A DNA stretch of 64,000 nt from Bailinhaonella thermotolerans. GTDB taxonomy: Bacteria > Actinomycetota > Actinomycetes > Streptosporangiales > Streptosporangiaceae. The notes below the pieces were generated by a model. It was given only the letters and a program-made list of their open reading frames with translations, had not been told where the DNA came from and ran no database searches. Location of the stretch: positions 186,001-250,000 of the forward strand of contig NZ_QZEY01000007.1 in assembly GCF_003594875.1 (NCBI RefSeq), read 5' to 3'. Shown here one piece after another: positions 40,363-49,190 of the stretch (positions within the stretch are counted from its first letter, which is position 1; each line of letters opens with the position of its first letter). A program made the translations under genes and the position numbers.

Positions 40363-41298
40363 ATGCGGGTGGTGGTGGCGCTCGGCGGCAACGCCCTGCT
40401 GCGGCGGGGCGAGAAACCCGACGCCGACGTGCAGCGCCGCAACGTCGCGGCCGCCGTGCGGTCGCTGGCCCCGATCGCACGCGAGCACGAGCTGGTGGTG
40501 ACGCACGGGAACGGCCCCCAGGTCGGCGTGCTGGCGCTGCAGAGCGCGGCCGACCGATCGCTGTCCCAGCCGTACCCGTTCGACGTCCTCGGCGCGGAGA
40601 CCCAGGGCATGATCGGCTACTGGCTGCTCCAGGAGCTCCAGAACGAGCTGCCCGACCGGCAGATCTGCGCGCTGATCAACCAGACGCTGGTGTCGATGGC
40701 CGACCCCGCGTTCGGCAACCCGACCAAGTTCGTCGGGCCCGTCTACACCGAGCAGGAGGCCCGGACGCTGGCCGCCGAGCGCGGCTGGGAGGTGCGCAGG
40801 GACGGCGACCACTGGCGCCGCGTGGTGCCCTCGCCCCGGCCGCAGCGGGTGATCGAGACGCGGGTGATCCGGCGGCTGCTCGGCTCGGGCGCGATCGTGG
40901 TGTGCGCGGGCGGCGGCGGGGTCCCGGCGATCCGCAACGAGCGGGGCCGCCTGGAAGGCGTCGAGGCGGTCGTGGACAAGGACCTGACGGCCTCGCTGCT
41001 GGCCGAGGCGCTGGAGGCCGACGCGCTGCTGCTGCTCACCGACGTGCCGCGGGTGATGCGCGGCTTCGGCACCGACCACCAGGAGGAGATCGGCAAGACG
41101 ACCCCGGCCGCGCTGCGCCGCGAGGAGTTCCCCGCGGGCTCGATGGGGCCCAAGGTGGACGCGGTGTGCCGGTTCGCCGAGCTGACCGGGGACATGGCGG
41201 CGATCGGGGCGCTGGAACAGGCGGCCGACATACTCGCGGGCCACGCGGGAACGATCGTCACGCCCACCGGTCGTTACCCGCAGACCCCGGAAGCCTGA
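40363..41298 (+). CDS. arcC: carbamate kinase
   Basis: Makes ATP from carbamoyl phosphate and ADP, the energy-yielding step of the arginine deiminase pathway. VVALGGNALLRRGE is at the N-terminus, VVTHGNGPQVG near residue 45, CAGGGGVPAI near 185, and VDKDLTASLLAEAL near 210. The start is the ATG at 40363, five bases after the arcB stop; the frame is open far upstream but in a shadow of arcB. 311 residues. Confidence 0.95.
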   Translation: MRVVVALGGNALLRRGEKPDADVQRRNVAAAVRSLAPIAREHELVVTHGNGPQVGVLALQSAADRSLSQPYPFDVLGAETQGMIGYWLLQELQNELPDRQICALINQTLVSMADPAFGNPTKFVGPVYTEQEARTLAAERGWEVRRDGDHWRRVVPSPRPQRVIETRVIRRLLGSGAIVVCAGGGGVPAIRNERGRLEGVEAVVDKDLTASLLAEALEADALLLLTDVPRVMRGFGTDHQEEIGKTTPAALRREEFPAGSMGPKVDAVCRFAELTGDMAAIGALEQAADILAGHAGTIVTPTGRYPQTPEA

Positions 41299-41300
41299 TC

Positions 41301-42713
41301 ATGGCATCGACGTTGCGACGGCTCCTCCGCACCAAGCCCATCGACGAGATCGTCCAGGAGGGCGGCCAGGGCGAGGGCGGCGAACTGCGCCGCACCATGT
41401 CCCTGCTCCAGCTCACGATGTTCAGCGTGGGCGCCACCCTGGGCACGGGCATCTTCGTCGTGCTGGGCGAGGCCGTCCCGCTGTCCGGGCCCGCGATCGT
41501 GGTCTCGTTCGTGCTGGCCGGCCTGACCGCGCTGTTCTCCGCCCTGTCGTACGCCGAGCTGGCCGGGACCATCCCGGTGTCGGGCTCGTCGTACTCCTAC
41601 GCGTACGCCACCCTCGGCGAGATCATCGCCTGGGTCAGCGGCTGGTGCCTGATGCTGGAGTACGCCGTCTCGGTGTCGGCGGTGGCCGTGGGCTGGGGCC
41701 AGTACATCAACGAGTTCGTCGGCAAGCTCTTCGGCGTCCGGCTGCCCGAGGTGCTGTCCAACCCGCCGGGCGAGGGCGGGGTGTTCAACGCGCCCGCCCT
41801 GGCCGTCGTGCTGATCGCGGCGTTCCTGCTGCTGCGCGGCACCTCGGAGAGCGCCACGGTCAACACGATCATGGTGTTCATCAAGATCGTGGTGCTGCTC
41901 TTCTTCTGCGTGATCGCGTTCACGGCGTTCCGGGCGGGCAACCTCGCGCCGTTCGCGCCGATGGGCGTGGCGGGCATCAGCGCGGCCGGGGCCAAGGTCT
42001 TCTTCTCCTACATCGGCTTCGACGCCGCCTCCACGGCGGGAGAGGAGGCCAAGGACCCGCGGCGCGACCTGCCCCGGGCGATCGTGCTGTCGCTGGCGAT
42101 CGTCACGGCCGTCTACGTGCTCGTCGGGCTGGCCGCGGTCGGCGTGCTGCCCTGGCGCGAGTTCGCGGGGGCCGAGGCGTCCCTGGCGATGGTGCTCGAC
42201 CACGTCACCGGCGCCGCCTGGCCGTCGATCATCCTGTCCTTCGGCGCGGTGGTCGCGATCGCCAGCGTCGTGCTGACGGTGATGTACGGCCAGACGCGCA
42301 TCCTGTTCGCGATGTCCCGCGACGGGCTCATCCCGAAGGTCTTCCAGCGGGTCAGCGCCCGGCGGCAGGTCCCCACGGCCAACACGCTCATCGTGACGGC
42401 GTTCGTGGGGCTGCTCGCCGGGCTCGTCGAGCTGGGCCGGCTCGCCGACGCCACCAGCATCGGCACGCTGTTCGCCTTCGCCATCGTCAACGTCGGCGTG
42501 ATGGTGCTCCGCCGTACCCGGCCCGACCTGCGCCGGAGCTTCCGGACGCCGTTCTTCCCGATCACGCCGCTGCTGGGCGTGTTCTTCTGCGCCTACCTGA
42601 TGATCAAGCTCGACTCGGGCACCTGGACGGCCTTCCTGAGCTGGATGGCGCTCGGGCTGGTCATCTACTTCTCCTACAGCTACCGGCACTCCCGGCTGGC
42701 CTCCCAGTCATGA
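41301..42713 (+). CDS. APC-family amino acid permease, cationic amino acid transporter type
   Basis: A 470-residue, 12-helix transporter. SVGATLGTGIFVVLGEAVP near residue 47 is the first-helix signature, and YIGFDAASTAGEEAKDPRRDLPRAI near 240 is typical of the cationic amino acid transporter subgroup (YfnA-like). It starts two bases after arcC, so it is co-translated with the pathway and may bring in arginine. The substrate is inferred. Confidence 0.87.
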   Translation: MASTLRRLLRTKPIDEIVQEGGQGEGGELRRTMSLLQLTMFSVGATLGTGIFVVLGEAVPLSGPAIVVSFVLAGLTALFSALSYAELAGTIPVSGSSYSYAYATLGEIIAWVSGWCLMLEYAVSVSAVAVGWGQYINEFVGKLFGVRLPEVLSNPPGEGGVFNAPALAVVLIAAFLLLRGTSESATVNTIMVFIKIVVLLFFCVIAFTAFRAGNLAPFAPMGVAGISAAGAKVFFSYIGFDAASTAGEEAKDPRRDLPRAIVLSLAIVTAVYVLVGLAAVGVLPWREFAGAEASLAMVLDHVTGAAWPSIILSFGAVVAIASVVLTVMYGQTRILFAMSRDGLIPKVFQRVSARRQVPTANTLIVTAFVGLLAGLVELGRLADATSIGTLFAFAIVNVGVMVLRRTRPDLRRSFRTPFFPITPLLGVFFCAYLMIKLDSGTWTAFLSWMALGLVIYFSYSYRHSRLASQS

Positions 42714-42723
42714 GGCTCTCACC

Positions 42724-43614
42724 ATGAAGTTCGACCACGTCCTCGTCGGATACGTCCCCGACCGCCGCGGCAGGGACGCTCTCGCGCTCGCCGCGCTGAT
42801 CGCCCGGACGGCGGGCGCCGCGCTCTCCGTCGCCCACGTCAACCCGGCCGCCTGGGACACTCCCTCGCCCGGCCGGGTGGACGCCGAGTGGCGTTCCTAC
42901 CTGCGAGAACGCGCCAAGTCCGCGCTGGAGGAGGCGGCCGGGCTGCTCTCGGACGCGGAGCTGCCGCACCCGCCCGACCTCGTGGTGCACGCCCACCGCG
43001 GCAGCGGGCGCGGGCTGAGCGAGGTCGTCTCCAAGGTCGGCGCGGACCTCGTCGTGATCGGCTCGGCGCCCGGCCGCTCCGCCGGGCACATCACCGTCGG
43101 CAGCACCGCCGACCAGCTCCTGCACGGCTCGCGGGTGCCCGTGGCGCTCGCCCCCAAGGGGTACGGCGAGCGCCCGCCGCGCGAGCTGGAGCGGCTGAGC
43201 GTGGCCTACCGGCGCGAGCCGGAGGCCGATGACGCGGTGGCGCTCGCGGCGCGGGCGGCGGGGCGCTACGACGTGCCGCTGCGGCTGCTGACGCTGATGG
43301 TGCGGCGGGCGGGGGCCACCCGGATCGAGGGCGAGATGCTGGACCTGGCGCACGAGCAGCTCGAGGCCGACCTGGCCGCCTCGGCGAAGGAGAGCCGGCG
43401 CCGGGCCACCGTGACGACCGAGGTCCTGGAGGGACCGAACGTGGCCAAGGCGCTGGCGGGGACCGAGTGGCTGCGCGGGGAGATGCTGGTCTGCGCGTCC
43501 AGCGCCAGCGGGCCGATCCGCAAGGTCTTCATGGGCGACATGTCGCTGAAGATCCTGCGGGCGGCCACGATCCCGGTGATGGTGCTCCCCCGCGCCGCCG
43601 TCAGGACCAGGTGA
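42724..43614 (+). CDS. tandem universal stress protein
   Basis: A 296-residue protein made of two UspA domains. The first (1-145) ends in VVIGSAPGRSAGHITVGSTADQLLHGSRVPVALAP, which holds the glycine-rich ATP-binding motif. The second ends in CASSASGPIRKVFMGDMSLKILRAATIPVMVLP, where that motif is weaker. It starts ten bases after the permease and is probably the last gene of the arc unit. Universal stress proteins often go with anaerobic or starvation genes. Confidence 0.85.
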   Translation: MKFDHVLVGYVPDRRGRDALALAALIARTAGAALSVAHVNPAAWDTPSPGRVDAEWRSYLRERAKSALEEAAGLLSDAELPHPPDLVVHAHRGSGRGLSEVVSKVGADLVVIGSAPGRSAGHITVGSTADQLLHGSRVPVALAPKGYGERPPRELERLSVAYRREPEADDAVALAARAAGRYDVPLRLLTLMVRRAGATRIEGEMLDLAHEQLEADLAASAKESRRRATVTTEVLEGPNVAKALAGTEWLRGEMLVCASSASGPIRKVFMGDMSLKILRAATIPVMVLPRAAVRTR

Positions 43615-43725
43615 GGGGAGGTGAGAGGGGCGTGAGGGCCGTGCGGGGCGTCGCGGGCCGTGCCCACTCTCCGCCAAGCGGGACGTTCGGGACCGGACGG
43701 ATGAGCTGTGTTTTTTCCAATCAGC

Positions 43726-43754
43726 TTGACCTTCGGGCTCCACGGCTTTACCGT
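43726..43754 (+). promoter_or_regulatory. candidate bldD promoter
   Basis: TTGACC (43726-43731) and TACCGT (43749-43754) are 17 bases apart, as for the main actinobacterial sigma factor. The transcript would carry about 145 leader bases before bldD. The rest of the 290-base gap shows no ORF. Confidence 0.4.
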
Positions 43755-43904
43755 CACTGTCCGTAACCACTCCTCGTGGCGTACCCGGACATACCGGACC
43801 CCTCGGCTGGGCTTCCCCCGCCCCGCCGACACCGGGTGCGTGTTCTCCGCGGGGTGGAGCACAATTCCATTGAAACCGCACACAGAGAGCCGGGGGGCCA
43901 AACG

Positions 43905-44399
43905 ATGCCGTCTGAGTACGCCAAGTCGCTGGGTGCACGACTCCGCGCCATCCGCACCCAGCAGGGACTGTCCCTACACGGAGTCGAGGAGAAGTCCCGC
44001 GGGCGCTGGAAGGCCGTGGTCGTGGGTTCCTACGAGCGCGGCGACCGCGCCGTGACCGTGCAGAAGCTGGCCGAGCTGGCCGACTTCTACGGGGTGCCCG
44101 TCTCCGAGCTCCTGCCGGGAGGCGCCGCGCCGAGCCCGCTCGGCCCGACCCCCAAGCTGGTCATCGACCTGGAGCGGCTGGCCCAGCTCCCCAAGGAGAA
44201 GGCCGGTCCCCTCGCCCGCTACGCCGCCACGATCCAGAGCCAGCGCGGCGACTACAACGGCAAGGTCCTGTCCATCCGCCAGGAGGATCTGCGCTCCCTG
44301 GCCGTCATCTACGACAAGTCGCCCAGCGAGCTCACCGAGGAGCTCATCAGCTGGGGCGTCCTGGACGCCGAGGCCCGGCGCGCCGTCGAGGCCTTCTGA
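43905..44399 (+). CDS. bldD: developmental regulator BldD
   Basis: A 164-residue master regulator of development that represses sporulation genes when bound to cyclic di-GMP. The N-terminal helix-turn-helix is EYAKSLGARLRAIRTQQGLSL through YGVPVSELL. The cyclic di-GMP motif RGD-X8-RQED is intact at R114, D116, R125 and D128, the same numbers as in Streptomyces coelicolor. The ATG at 43905 gives the conserved start MPSEYAK; GGGGGG lies upstream. It is monocistronic with a strong terminator. Confidence 0.97.
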   Translation: MPSEYAKSLGARLRAIRTQQGLSLHGVEEKSRGRWKAVVVGSYERGDRAVTVQKLAELADFYGVPVSELLPGGAAPSPLGPTPKLVIDLERLAQLPKEKAGPLARYAATIQSQRGDYNGKVLSIRQEDLRSLAVIYDKSPSELTEELISWGVLDAEARRAVEAF

Positions 44400-44422
44400 C
44401 GACAACCACCCCTGGCACCACG

Positions 44423-44460
44423 GGGCCGGACCGCTCACCGCGGTCCGGCCCTTTCCCTTT
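44423..44460 (+). terminator. bldD terminator
   Basis: A perfect 12-bp stem, GGGCCGGACCGC (44423-44434) with GCGGTCCGGCCC (44440-44451), a five-base loop, and the tail TTTCCCTTT. It begins 24 bases after the bldD stop and is the most classical intrinsic terminator in the window. Confidence 0.9.
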
Positions 44461-44484
44461 TCCGGCCCGGCTCCCCCCGCCCGG

Positions 44485-44660
44485 TCACGTGCGGCTCGCG
44501 CCCCCGCCGCTCGTGAGGCCCGCCCCCGCCGCCCGTACGGCTCGCACCGCTGAGACCCGCCCCCGCCTCCCGTACGGCTCGCGACGGCGCCTCCTGTACG
44601 GCTCATGATCGCGCCTCCCGTGCGGCTCGCGACCGCGCCGCCTCCGACGTACGGCGCGGA
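44485..44660. repeat. CGTACGGCTCGC repeat cluster
   Basis: Degenerate copies of a unit like CGCCTCCCGTACGGCTCGCGAC occur about six times (for example near 44530, 44570, 44596, 44620) between bldD and the convergent YbaK-type gene. No coding signal is seen. Confidence 0.65.
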
Positions 44661-44679
44661 TGGGACCCGGGGCGCGGGG

Positions 44680-45156
44680 TCAGGTGACCTCGGCCGGGGT
44701 GCCCCCGGTGACGCGGACCAGTTCGTCGAAGGTGGTCGGGAAGACCGTGTGAGGGTGGCCCGCGGCGGCCCAGACGGTCCCGTGCTTCATGAGCCAGGTG
44801 TCCACCAGCGTGCGGAGCGGCGCGGGGTGGCCAACCGGCGCGACGCCGCCGATGGGCTGGCCGGTCGCGGCCCGGACGAACTCCGGGGTCGCGCGGCGCA
44901 CCTTCTCCACGCCGACGAGGGCGGCGACGCGGGCGGTGTCCACGCGGTGGGCGCCGCTGGTGAGGACCAGCAGGGGGTCGCCGCCGGCGTCGAAGACCAG
45001 GCTGTTGGCGATCGCGCCGACCTCGCAGCCGAGCTGGGCGGCGGCCGCGGCGGCGGTCGGGGCGGGCTCCGGCAGCACGACGACCTCGCCGGTCACGCCG
45101 AGCGCGACCAACCTGTTACTGACGTGCAAGGCGTTCGCAGGCAACTTTTCAGGCAC
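44680..45156 (-). CDS. YbaK/EbsC-type aminoacyl-tRNA deacylase
   Basis: A 158-residue single-domain protein of the YbaK/ProX editing family that hydrolyses mischarged aminoacyl-tRNA. GCEVGAIANSLVFDAGGDPLLVLTSGAHRVD near residue 50 and TGQPIGGVAPVGHPAPLRTLVD near 105 are the family's substrate-pocket segments. The GTG at 45156 is the first start that fits the family length; the longer frame overlaps the divergent L,D-transpeptidase. Which tRNA it edits is unknown. Confidence 0.85.
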   Translation of the reverse strand: MPEKLPANALHVSNRLVALGVTGEVVVLPEPAPTAAAAAAQLGCEVGAIANSLVFDAGGDPLLVLTSGAHRVDTARVAALVGVEKVRRATPEFVRAATGQPIGGVAPVGHPAPLRTLVDTWLMKHGTVWAAAGHPHTVFPTTFDELVRVTGGTPAEVT

Positions 45157-45247
45157 GAAGACAACTCTAAGTGTGTGAACGTCCCCCCCGAGCGCGACAA
45201 TCGTGACCCACGGGGAGTTTGTTACATATGTGAATGGGGTCTGATTT

Positions 45248-46060
45248 ATGCGTACATCTAGGAAGGTTGCCGGACTCGGTGCCCTGGCCGCCGCGATCGT
45301 GATGATCACCTCTGGGGGCGCCGAGGCGGCCGCCGCCAAGCCCTCCCTCGCGCCGGTGACGGCGGCCGCTCCGGTGATCCCCACCGCCACGGCCGAGCCC
45401 GCCCCCACGACGGCCACCGCCCCCGTCAAGCGCAAGACGCTGCGGCCGGGCATGAAGGGCGCCGAGGTCAAGGCCCTCCAGCTCCGCCTGCAGGCGCTCG
45501 GGTACGACCCGGGCAAGATCGACGGGAGGTTCGGCGACGCCGTGCGGATGGCCGTCTGGGCGTTCCAGAAGGTCAACGGCATCAAGCCGAGCGCGGCCGT
45601 GGGCACCAAGACGTGGAAGGCGCTGGACAAGCCGCGCACGCCCAAGGTCCTCGTGCCCAAGGGCAAGCCCACCCGCGTCGAGGTGGACCTGCGCAAGCAG
45701 GTCATGTACCTCTACAAGAACGGCCGCCTGGTCCAGATCAACCACATCTCCTCCGGCACGCGCGTGCCGTACTGCGAGACGGTGACCTACCAGGGCAAGA
45801 AGATGCGCAACTGCGGTGACGCGATCACCCCGACCGGCAACTTCAAGACCGGCCGCCGCGTGAAGGGCTGGCACGTCGCGCCGCTGGGCCGGCTGTACAA
45901 CCCGATCTTCTTCGTGGGCGGTATCGCGTTCCACGGCTCCGTGGGCAACAACGTGCCGCTGTACCCGGCCTCGCACGGCTGCGTCCGCGTCCCGATGCAC
46001 ATCGCGGAGAAGCTGCCGAAGATCCTCGGCACGGGCGTCCCGGTGCACGTCCGCCGATAA
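45248..46060 (+). CDS. L,D-transpeptidase with peptidoglycan-binding domain
   Basis: A 270-residue secreted cell-wall enzyme. A signal peptide covers residues 1 to about 28 (VAGLGALAAAIVMITSGGAEA), then a Thr/Pro/Ala linker, a PG_binding_1 domain (about 65-122, GAEVKALQLRLQALGYDPG), and a YkuD domain with the active site H229 ... SHGCVR, nucleophile C245. It would make 3-3 crosslinks or attach proteins to peptidoglycan. It is divergent from the deacylase gene. Confidence 0.92.
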   Translation: MRTSRKVAGLGALAAAIVMITSGGAEAAAAKPSLAPVTAAAPVIPTATAEPAPTTATAPVKRKTLRPGMKGAEVKALQLRLQALGYDPGKIDGRFGDAVRMAVWAFQKVNGIKPSAAVGTKTWKALDKPRTPKVLVPKGKPTRVEVDLRKQVMYLYKNGRLVQINHISSGTRVPYCETVTYQGKKMRNCGDAITPTGNFKTGRRVKGWHVAPLGRLYNPIFFVGGIAFHGSVGNNVPLYPASHGCVRVPMHIAEKLPKILGTGVPVHVRR

Positions 46061-46073
46061 CGCCTCCCAGCCC

Positions 46074-46112
46074 GCCGGCCTCGCCACCTCCCATCACCCT
46101 GGCGAGGCCGGC
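46074..46112 (+). terminator. terminator of the L,D-transpeptidase gene
   Basis: GCCGGCCTCGCCA (46074-46086) pairs perfectly over 13 bases with TGGCGAGGCCGGC (46100-46112), loop 13 bases, starting 13 bases after the stop codon. Confidence 0.8.
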
Positions 46113-46140
46113 GCCATGTCCGGGGTCCTTCTGCCGCCGC

Positions 46141-46209
46141 CCCTTCCCGGAGGTCCCCGCCGCCCCTTCCCGGAGGTCCCCGCCGCCCCTTCCCGGAGGT
46201 CCCCGCCGC
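46141..46209. repeat. three exact 23-base tandem repeats
   Basis: A 23-base unit beginning CCCTTCCCGGAGG is repeated three times without change, with degraded copies on both sides, in the space between the convergent transpeptidase and WYL genes. Exactness suggests recent expansion. Confidence 0.9.
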
Positions 46210-46319
46210 ACCCCTCCGGCGGTCCTCACCGCGCCCCTTCGCGCCCCTCCGGAGGTCCCCGCCACGTGCCCGGCCGGCCGTACGCCCGGGGAGAGGCCCG
46301 CCCCGCCGTACGGGCCGCG

Positions 46320-47282
46320 TCATCCGGCGGGGGCGCGCAGGCGCTCGCGGACGCGGTCGAGGTGCTCGCGCAGCTCGGGCGGGCCCTCCAGGGTGAAGTC
46401 GGCGTCCAGGGAGACCAGCTCGGCCGCGATCCGGTTGAGGGAGTCCGCGCCGAACCGCACCCGGCAGGTGCGCGTGTCGATCGGCTCGACCCGGTCCCGC
46501 ACGGGCAAGGGCAGCCGCGCCAGCACGGTCTCCGCCGGGGCCGAGACCGTCGCGACGGCGCGGTAGCGGTACGGCGTGAGCGCCACCGTCCGCGCGACGT
46601 GCGCGACCGGGTCCGGCGCGGGACGCCGGGTGAACCGCCACCGCACGGGCCGCGGCTCGCTGATCCGGTCCACCCGGAAGACCCGCCAGTCCGCCCGGTC
46701 CGGGTCGTAGGCCAGCAGATACCACAGCCCGTGGATGCTGACCAGGTTGTACGGCTCGACGCGGCGCGAGGTGGCCGTCCCGGCGCGGCTGCGGTGCCCG
46801 AACGCCACCATCTCCCGGTCCCGGATCGCCGACGCGAGCACCCCCAGCGCCTCCGGGTCCACCCTGGGCAGTCCCGCCCGCTCCACCGGGGTCACGGTCT
46901 CGGCGATCGCGTCGAAGCGGGCGCGCAGCCGTACCGGGAGCACGTGGCGCAGCTTGGCCAGCGCCCGCGCGGACGGCTCCGCGAGGTCGGCGACGCTCGT
47001 GCCGGACGCCGTGAGCAGCACCACCGCGACCGCCACGGCGACGGCCTCGTCGTCCTCCAGCAGCAGCGGCGGCAGCGCCCGGCCGGAGGCCAGCCGGTAT
47101 CCCCCGGCGGTGCCCGTCGTGCTCTCCACCGGATAGCCCAGGTCGCGCAGGCGGTCCACGTCCCGGCGCACGGTCCGGCCGCTGACGCCCAGCCGTTCGG
47201 ACAGCTCCGCGCCCGACCACTCCCGGCGGTTCTGCAGCAGCGACAGCAGGCGGAGCAGGCGGCCCGGCAGGTCCTTCGTCAT
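46320..47282 (-). CDS. WYL-domain transcriptional regulator, YafY type
   Basis: A 320-residue regulator. The N-terminal winged helix (about 5-60) has SGAELSERLGVSGRTVRRDVDRLRDLGYPVES, and the WYL domain has RRVEPYNLVSIHGLWYLLAYDPDRADWRVFRVDRI near residue 180; a C-terminal extension follows. WYL domains sense small molecules or nucleic acids. The ATG at 47282 fits the family start MTKDLPGRLLRLLSLLQ. It is divergent from an FAD oxidoreductase, its likely target, as is common for this type. Confidence 0.88.
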   Translation of the reverse strand: MTKDLPGRLLRLLSLLQNRREWSGAELSERLGVSGRTVRRDVDRLRDLGYPVESTTGTAGGYRLASGRALPPLLLEDDEAVAVAVAVVLLTASGTSVADLAEPSARALAKLRHVLPVRLRARFDAIAETVTPVERAGLPRVDPEALGVLASAIRDREMVAFGHRSRAGTATSRRVEPYNLVSIHGLWYLLAYDPDRADWRVFRVDRISEPRPVRWRFTRRPAPDPVAHVARTVALTPYRYRAVATVSAPAETVLARLPLPVRDRVEPIDTRTCRVRFGADSLNRIAAELVSLDADFTLEGPPELREHLDRVRERLRAPAG

Positions 47283-47304
47283 GTCCCGATTCTCGCTCGC
47301 TTGC

Positions 47305-47319
47305 GGACAGGTTCTGGCC
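47305..47319. promoter_or_regulatory. operator-like inverted repeat between WYL gene and oxidoreductase
   Basis: GGACAG-GTT-CTGGCC is an inverted repeat with five of six positions matching, in the 91-base space between the divergent genes. It is the best candidate binding site for the WYL regulator. Confidence 0.35.
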
Positions 47320-47373
47320 TCAAGGGCTCCTAGCGTGGGTCCCGACCGACCGATCGAGGGAGAGGACGAGGAC

Positions 47374-48711
47374 ATGATCCGCGTGGAGGGTTCCGTCTAC
47401 CGGCCCGGCGACCCCGGATACGACGCCGAACGCGACGGGTTCCAGCTCCATGGTCAGCACCGGCCGGACGTGATCGTCGCCGCCGCGGGGGCCGCCGACG
47501 TGCGCGCCGCCGTGGAGTACGCCGTGGAGCGCGGGCTTCCCGTAGCGGTGCAGGCCAGCGGCCACGGGCTCGCGGAGACGGCCGAGGGCGGCGTGCTGAT
47601 CAGCACGAGGGCGATGGACGGCGTGCGGGTGGACCCGGCGGCGGGGACCGCGTGGGTCGAGGCGGGCGCGCGCTGGGAGAAGGTGATCGCCGAGGCCGGG
47701 CGGCACGGGCTCGCGCCACCCTCGGGCAGCTCGCCGAACGTCGGCGCGGTGGGATACACCCTGGGCGGCGGCATGGGCCTGCTCGCGCGGCAGTACGGCT
47801 ACGCGGCCGACCACGTGCGCGCGTTCGAGGTGGTCACGGCCGACGGGCGGGCGCGCCAGGTGACGCCCGGCGACGAGCTGTTCCGCGCGCTGCTGGGCGG
47901 CGGCGGCAACTTCGGCGTGGTGACCGGGATGGAGATCGGGCTGCTGCCGGTCGCCCGGCTGTACGGCGGGGGCCTGTACTTCGACTCCACGGCCGAGGTG
48001 CTGGAGGCGTGGCGGGCCTGGACCGAGACCGTGCCCGACGAGCTGACCTCGGCGATCGCCATGGTCCCGCTGCCCGACGCGCCCGTCATCCCCGAGCCGC
48101 TGCGCGGGCGCCACGTCACCCACGTCCGCGTCGCGTACACCGGGGACGCCGAGTCCGGGGAGCGGCTGGTCGCGCCGTTGCGCTCCGCCGGGGAGGTCCT
48201 CATGGAGCGGCTCGGCGACATGCCGTACACCGAGTCCCACACGATCAGCGACGACCCGCCGCACCCGCACGCGTACGCCGGGGCCGGGACGCTGCTGACC
48301 GAGCTGGACAGCGCGGCGGCGTTCGCGGTGGCCGGGCCCTCGGCGGAGGTGCCGACCGTGCTCCAGGTCCGCCACCTGGGCGGCGCCCTCGCCAAGCCGT
48401 CGCCGGCGGTGATCGGCCACCGCGAGGCGCGCTACGTCCTCCACGTGGTCGCCGGCCTCGACGACCCGGACACCCCCGGCGGCCCCGGCGCCCAGGACGT
48501 GGAGGCCGTGCGCGCCTACCAGCGCCGCCAGATGGACGCGCTCGGCGGGGTCGGCACGTTCCTCAACTTCCACTGCGGCCCCGCCACCGAGTCCGAGGTC
48601 GCCGCGGCCTACGACCCCGACGTCTACCAGGACCTCCGCCGCCTCAAGGCCACCTACGACCCCGCCAACACCTTCCGCCTCAACCACAACATCCCCCCAG
48701 CCTCCGCATAG
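47374..48711 (+). CDS. FAD-binding oxidoreductase, BBE family
   Basis: A 445-residue flavoprotein of the berberine-bridge type. The FAD domain has AVQASGHGLAE near residue 60, with the His used for covalent FAD attachment in relatives, and SSPNVGAVGYTLGGGMGLLARQYG near 130; the usual second attachment Cys is absent. The C-terminal berberine segment is YDPDVYQDLRRLKATYDPANTFRLNHNI. The substrate is unknown. The start at 47374 is preceded by GGGAGAGGACGAGGAC. Confidence 0.88.
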   Translation: MIRVEGSVYRPGDPGYDAERDGFQLHGQHRPDVIVAAAGAADVRAAVEYAVERGLPVAVQASGHGLAETAEGGVLISTRAMDGVRVDPAAGTAWVEAGARWEKVIAEAGRHGLAPPSGSSPNVGAVGYTLGGGMGLLARQYGYAADHVRAFEVVTADGRARQVTPGDELFRALLGGGGNFGVVTGMEIGLLPVARLYGGGLYFDSTAEVLEAWRAWTETVPDELTSAIAMVPLPDAPVIPEPLRGRHVTHVRVAYTGDAESGERLVAPLRSAGEVLMERLGDMPYTESHTISDDPPHPHAYAGAGTLLTELDSAAAFAVAGPSAEVPTVLQVRHLGGALAKPSPAVIGHREARYVLHVVAGLDDPDTPGGPGAQDVEAVRAYQRRQMDALGGVGTFLNFHCGPATESEVAAAYDPDVYQDLRRLKATYDPANTFRLNHNIPPASA

Positions 48712-48901
48712 CGCCCTCCTCACCCCAGCCCCGGGCCCCTCTCCCCCCGCCCGGGGCTCCGTCGCATCCGCAGCCCCGTTCCCTCACCACCACGGCGGCT
48801 TCGCCATACGCCCGCCACCCCCACTCACGCGCGCCCCGCCCCTCCCGCCCCGCCGAGAACGCCGCCCTCCCCCGCGCGAGCCCTCCCCCGCGACGCCCCC
48901 A

Positions 48902-48964
48902 CCTCGCCGTGATCATGCGATTTCGATCACAAGGTGTGCGCAAAACCGCATGATCACGGCGAGG
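48902..48964. repeat. long hairpin element B
   Basis: CCTCGCCGTGATCATGCG (48902-48919) and CGCATGATCACGGCGAGG (48947-48964) form a perfect 18-bp stem. Inside, TTT/AAA and CACA-AGG-TGTG continue it. Core and architecture match element A at 28014-28069, but the outer arms differ in a base-paired way. It lies in a 711-base gap; the rest of that gap is low-complexity GC-rich sequence and the LexA-type promoter described separately. Confidence 0.75.
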
Positions 48965-49190
48965 GAAAGGGGGCGGGAGGAGGTTCGGGGGGCGCGAGGC
49001 CCTGGGCATGGCGTCCAGGGACGTAGAGGCCGGGAGCGTGGAGAGCCCCGCCGCGCGGGGCGCGGGGGCCAAGGGGGCGGGCGTCGGGGGGCGGTGGGGT
49101 GGGGTTGTTGACAGGCGGGGTGGGGGTGGAGTTGAGGGCGGCGGAAATGTCGGTGGGGATGGATATGTTCGCAGGAGTGGAGGGCATGGA

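Noticed and set aside
45157-45247. A cyclic di-AMP riboswitch before the L,D-transpeptidase gene.
   Set aside because: The divergent space is only 91 bases and lacks the conserved motifs.
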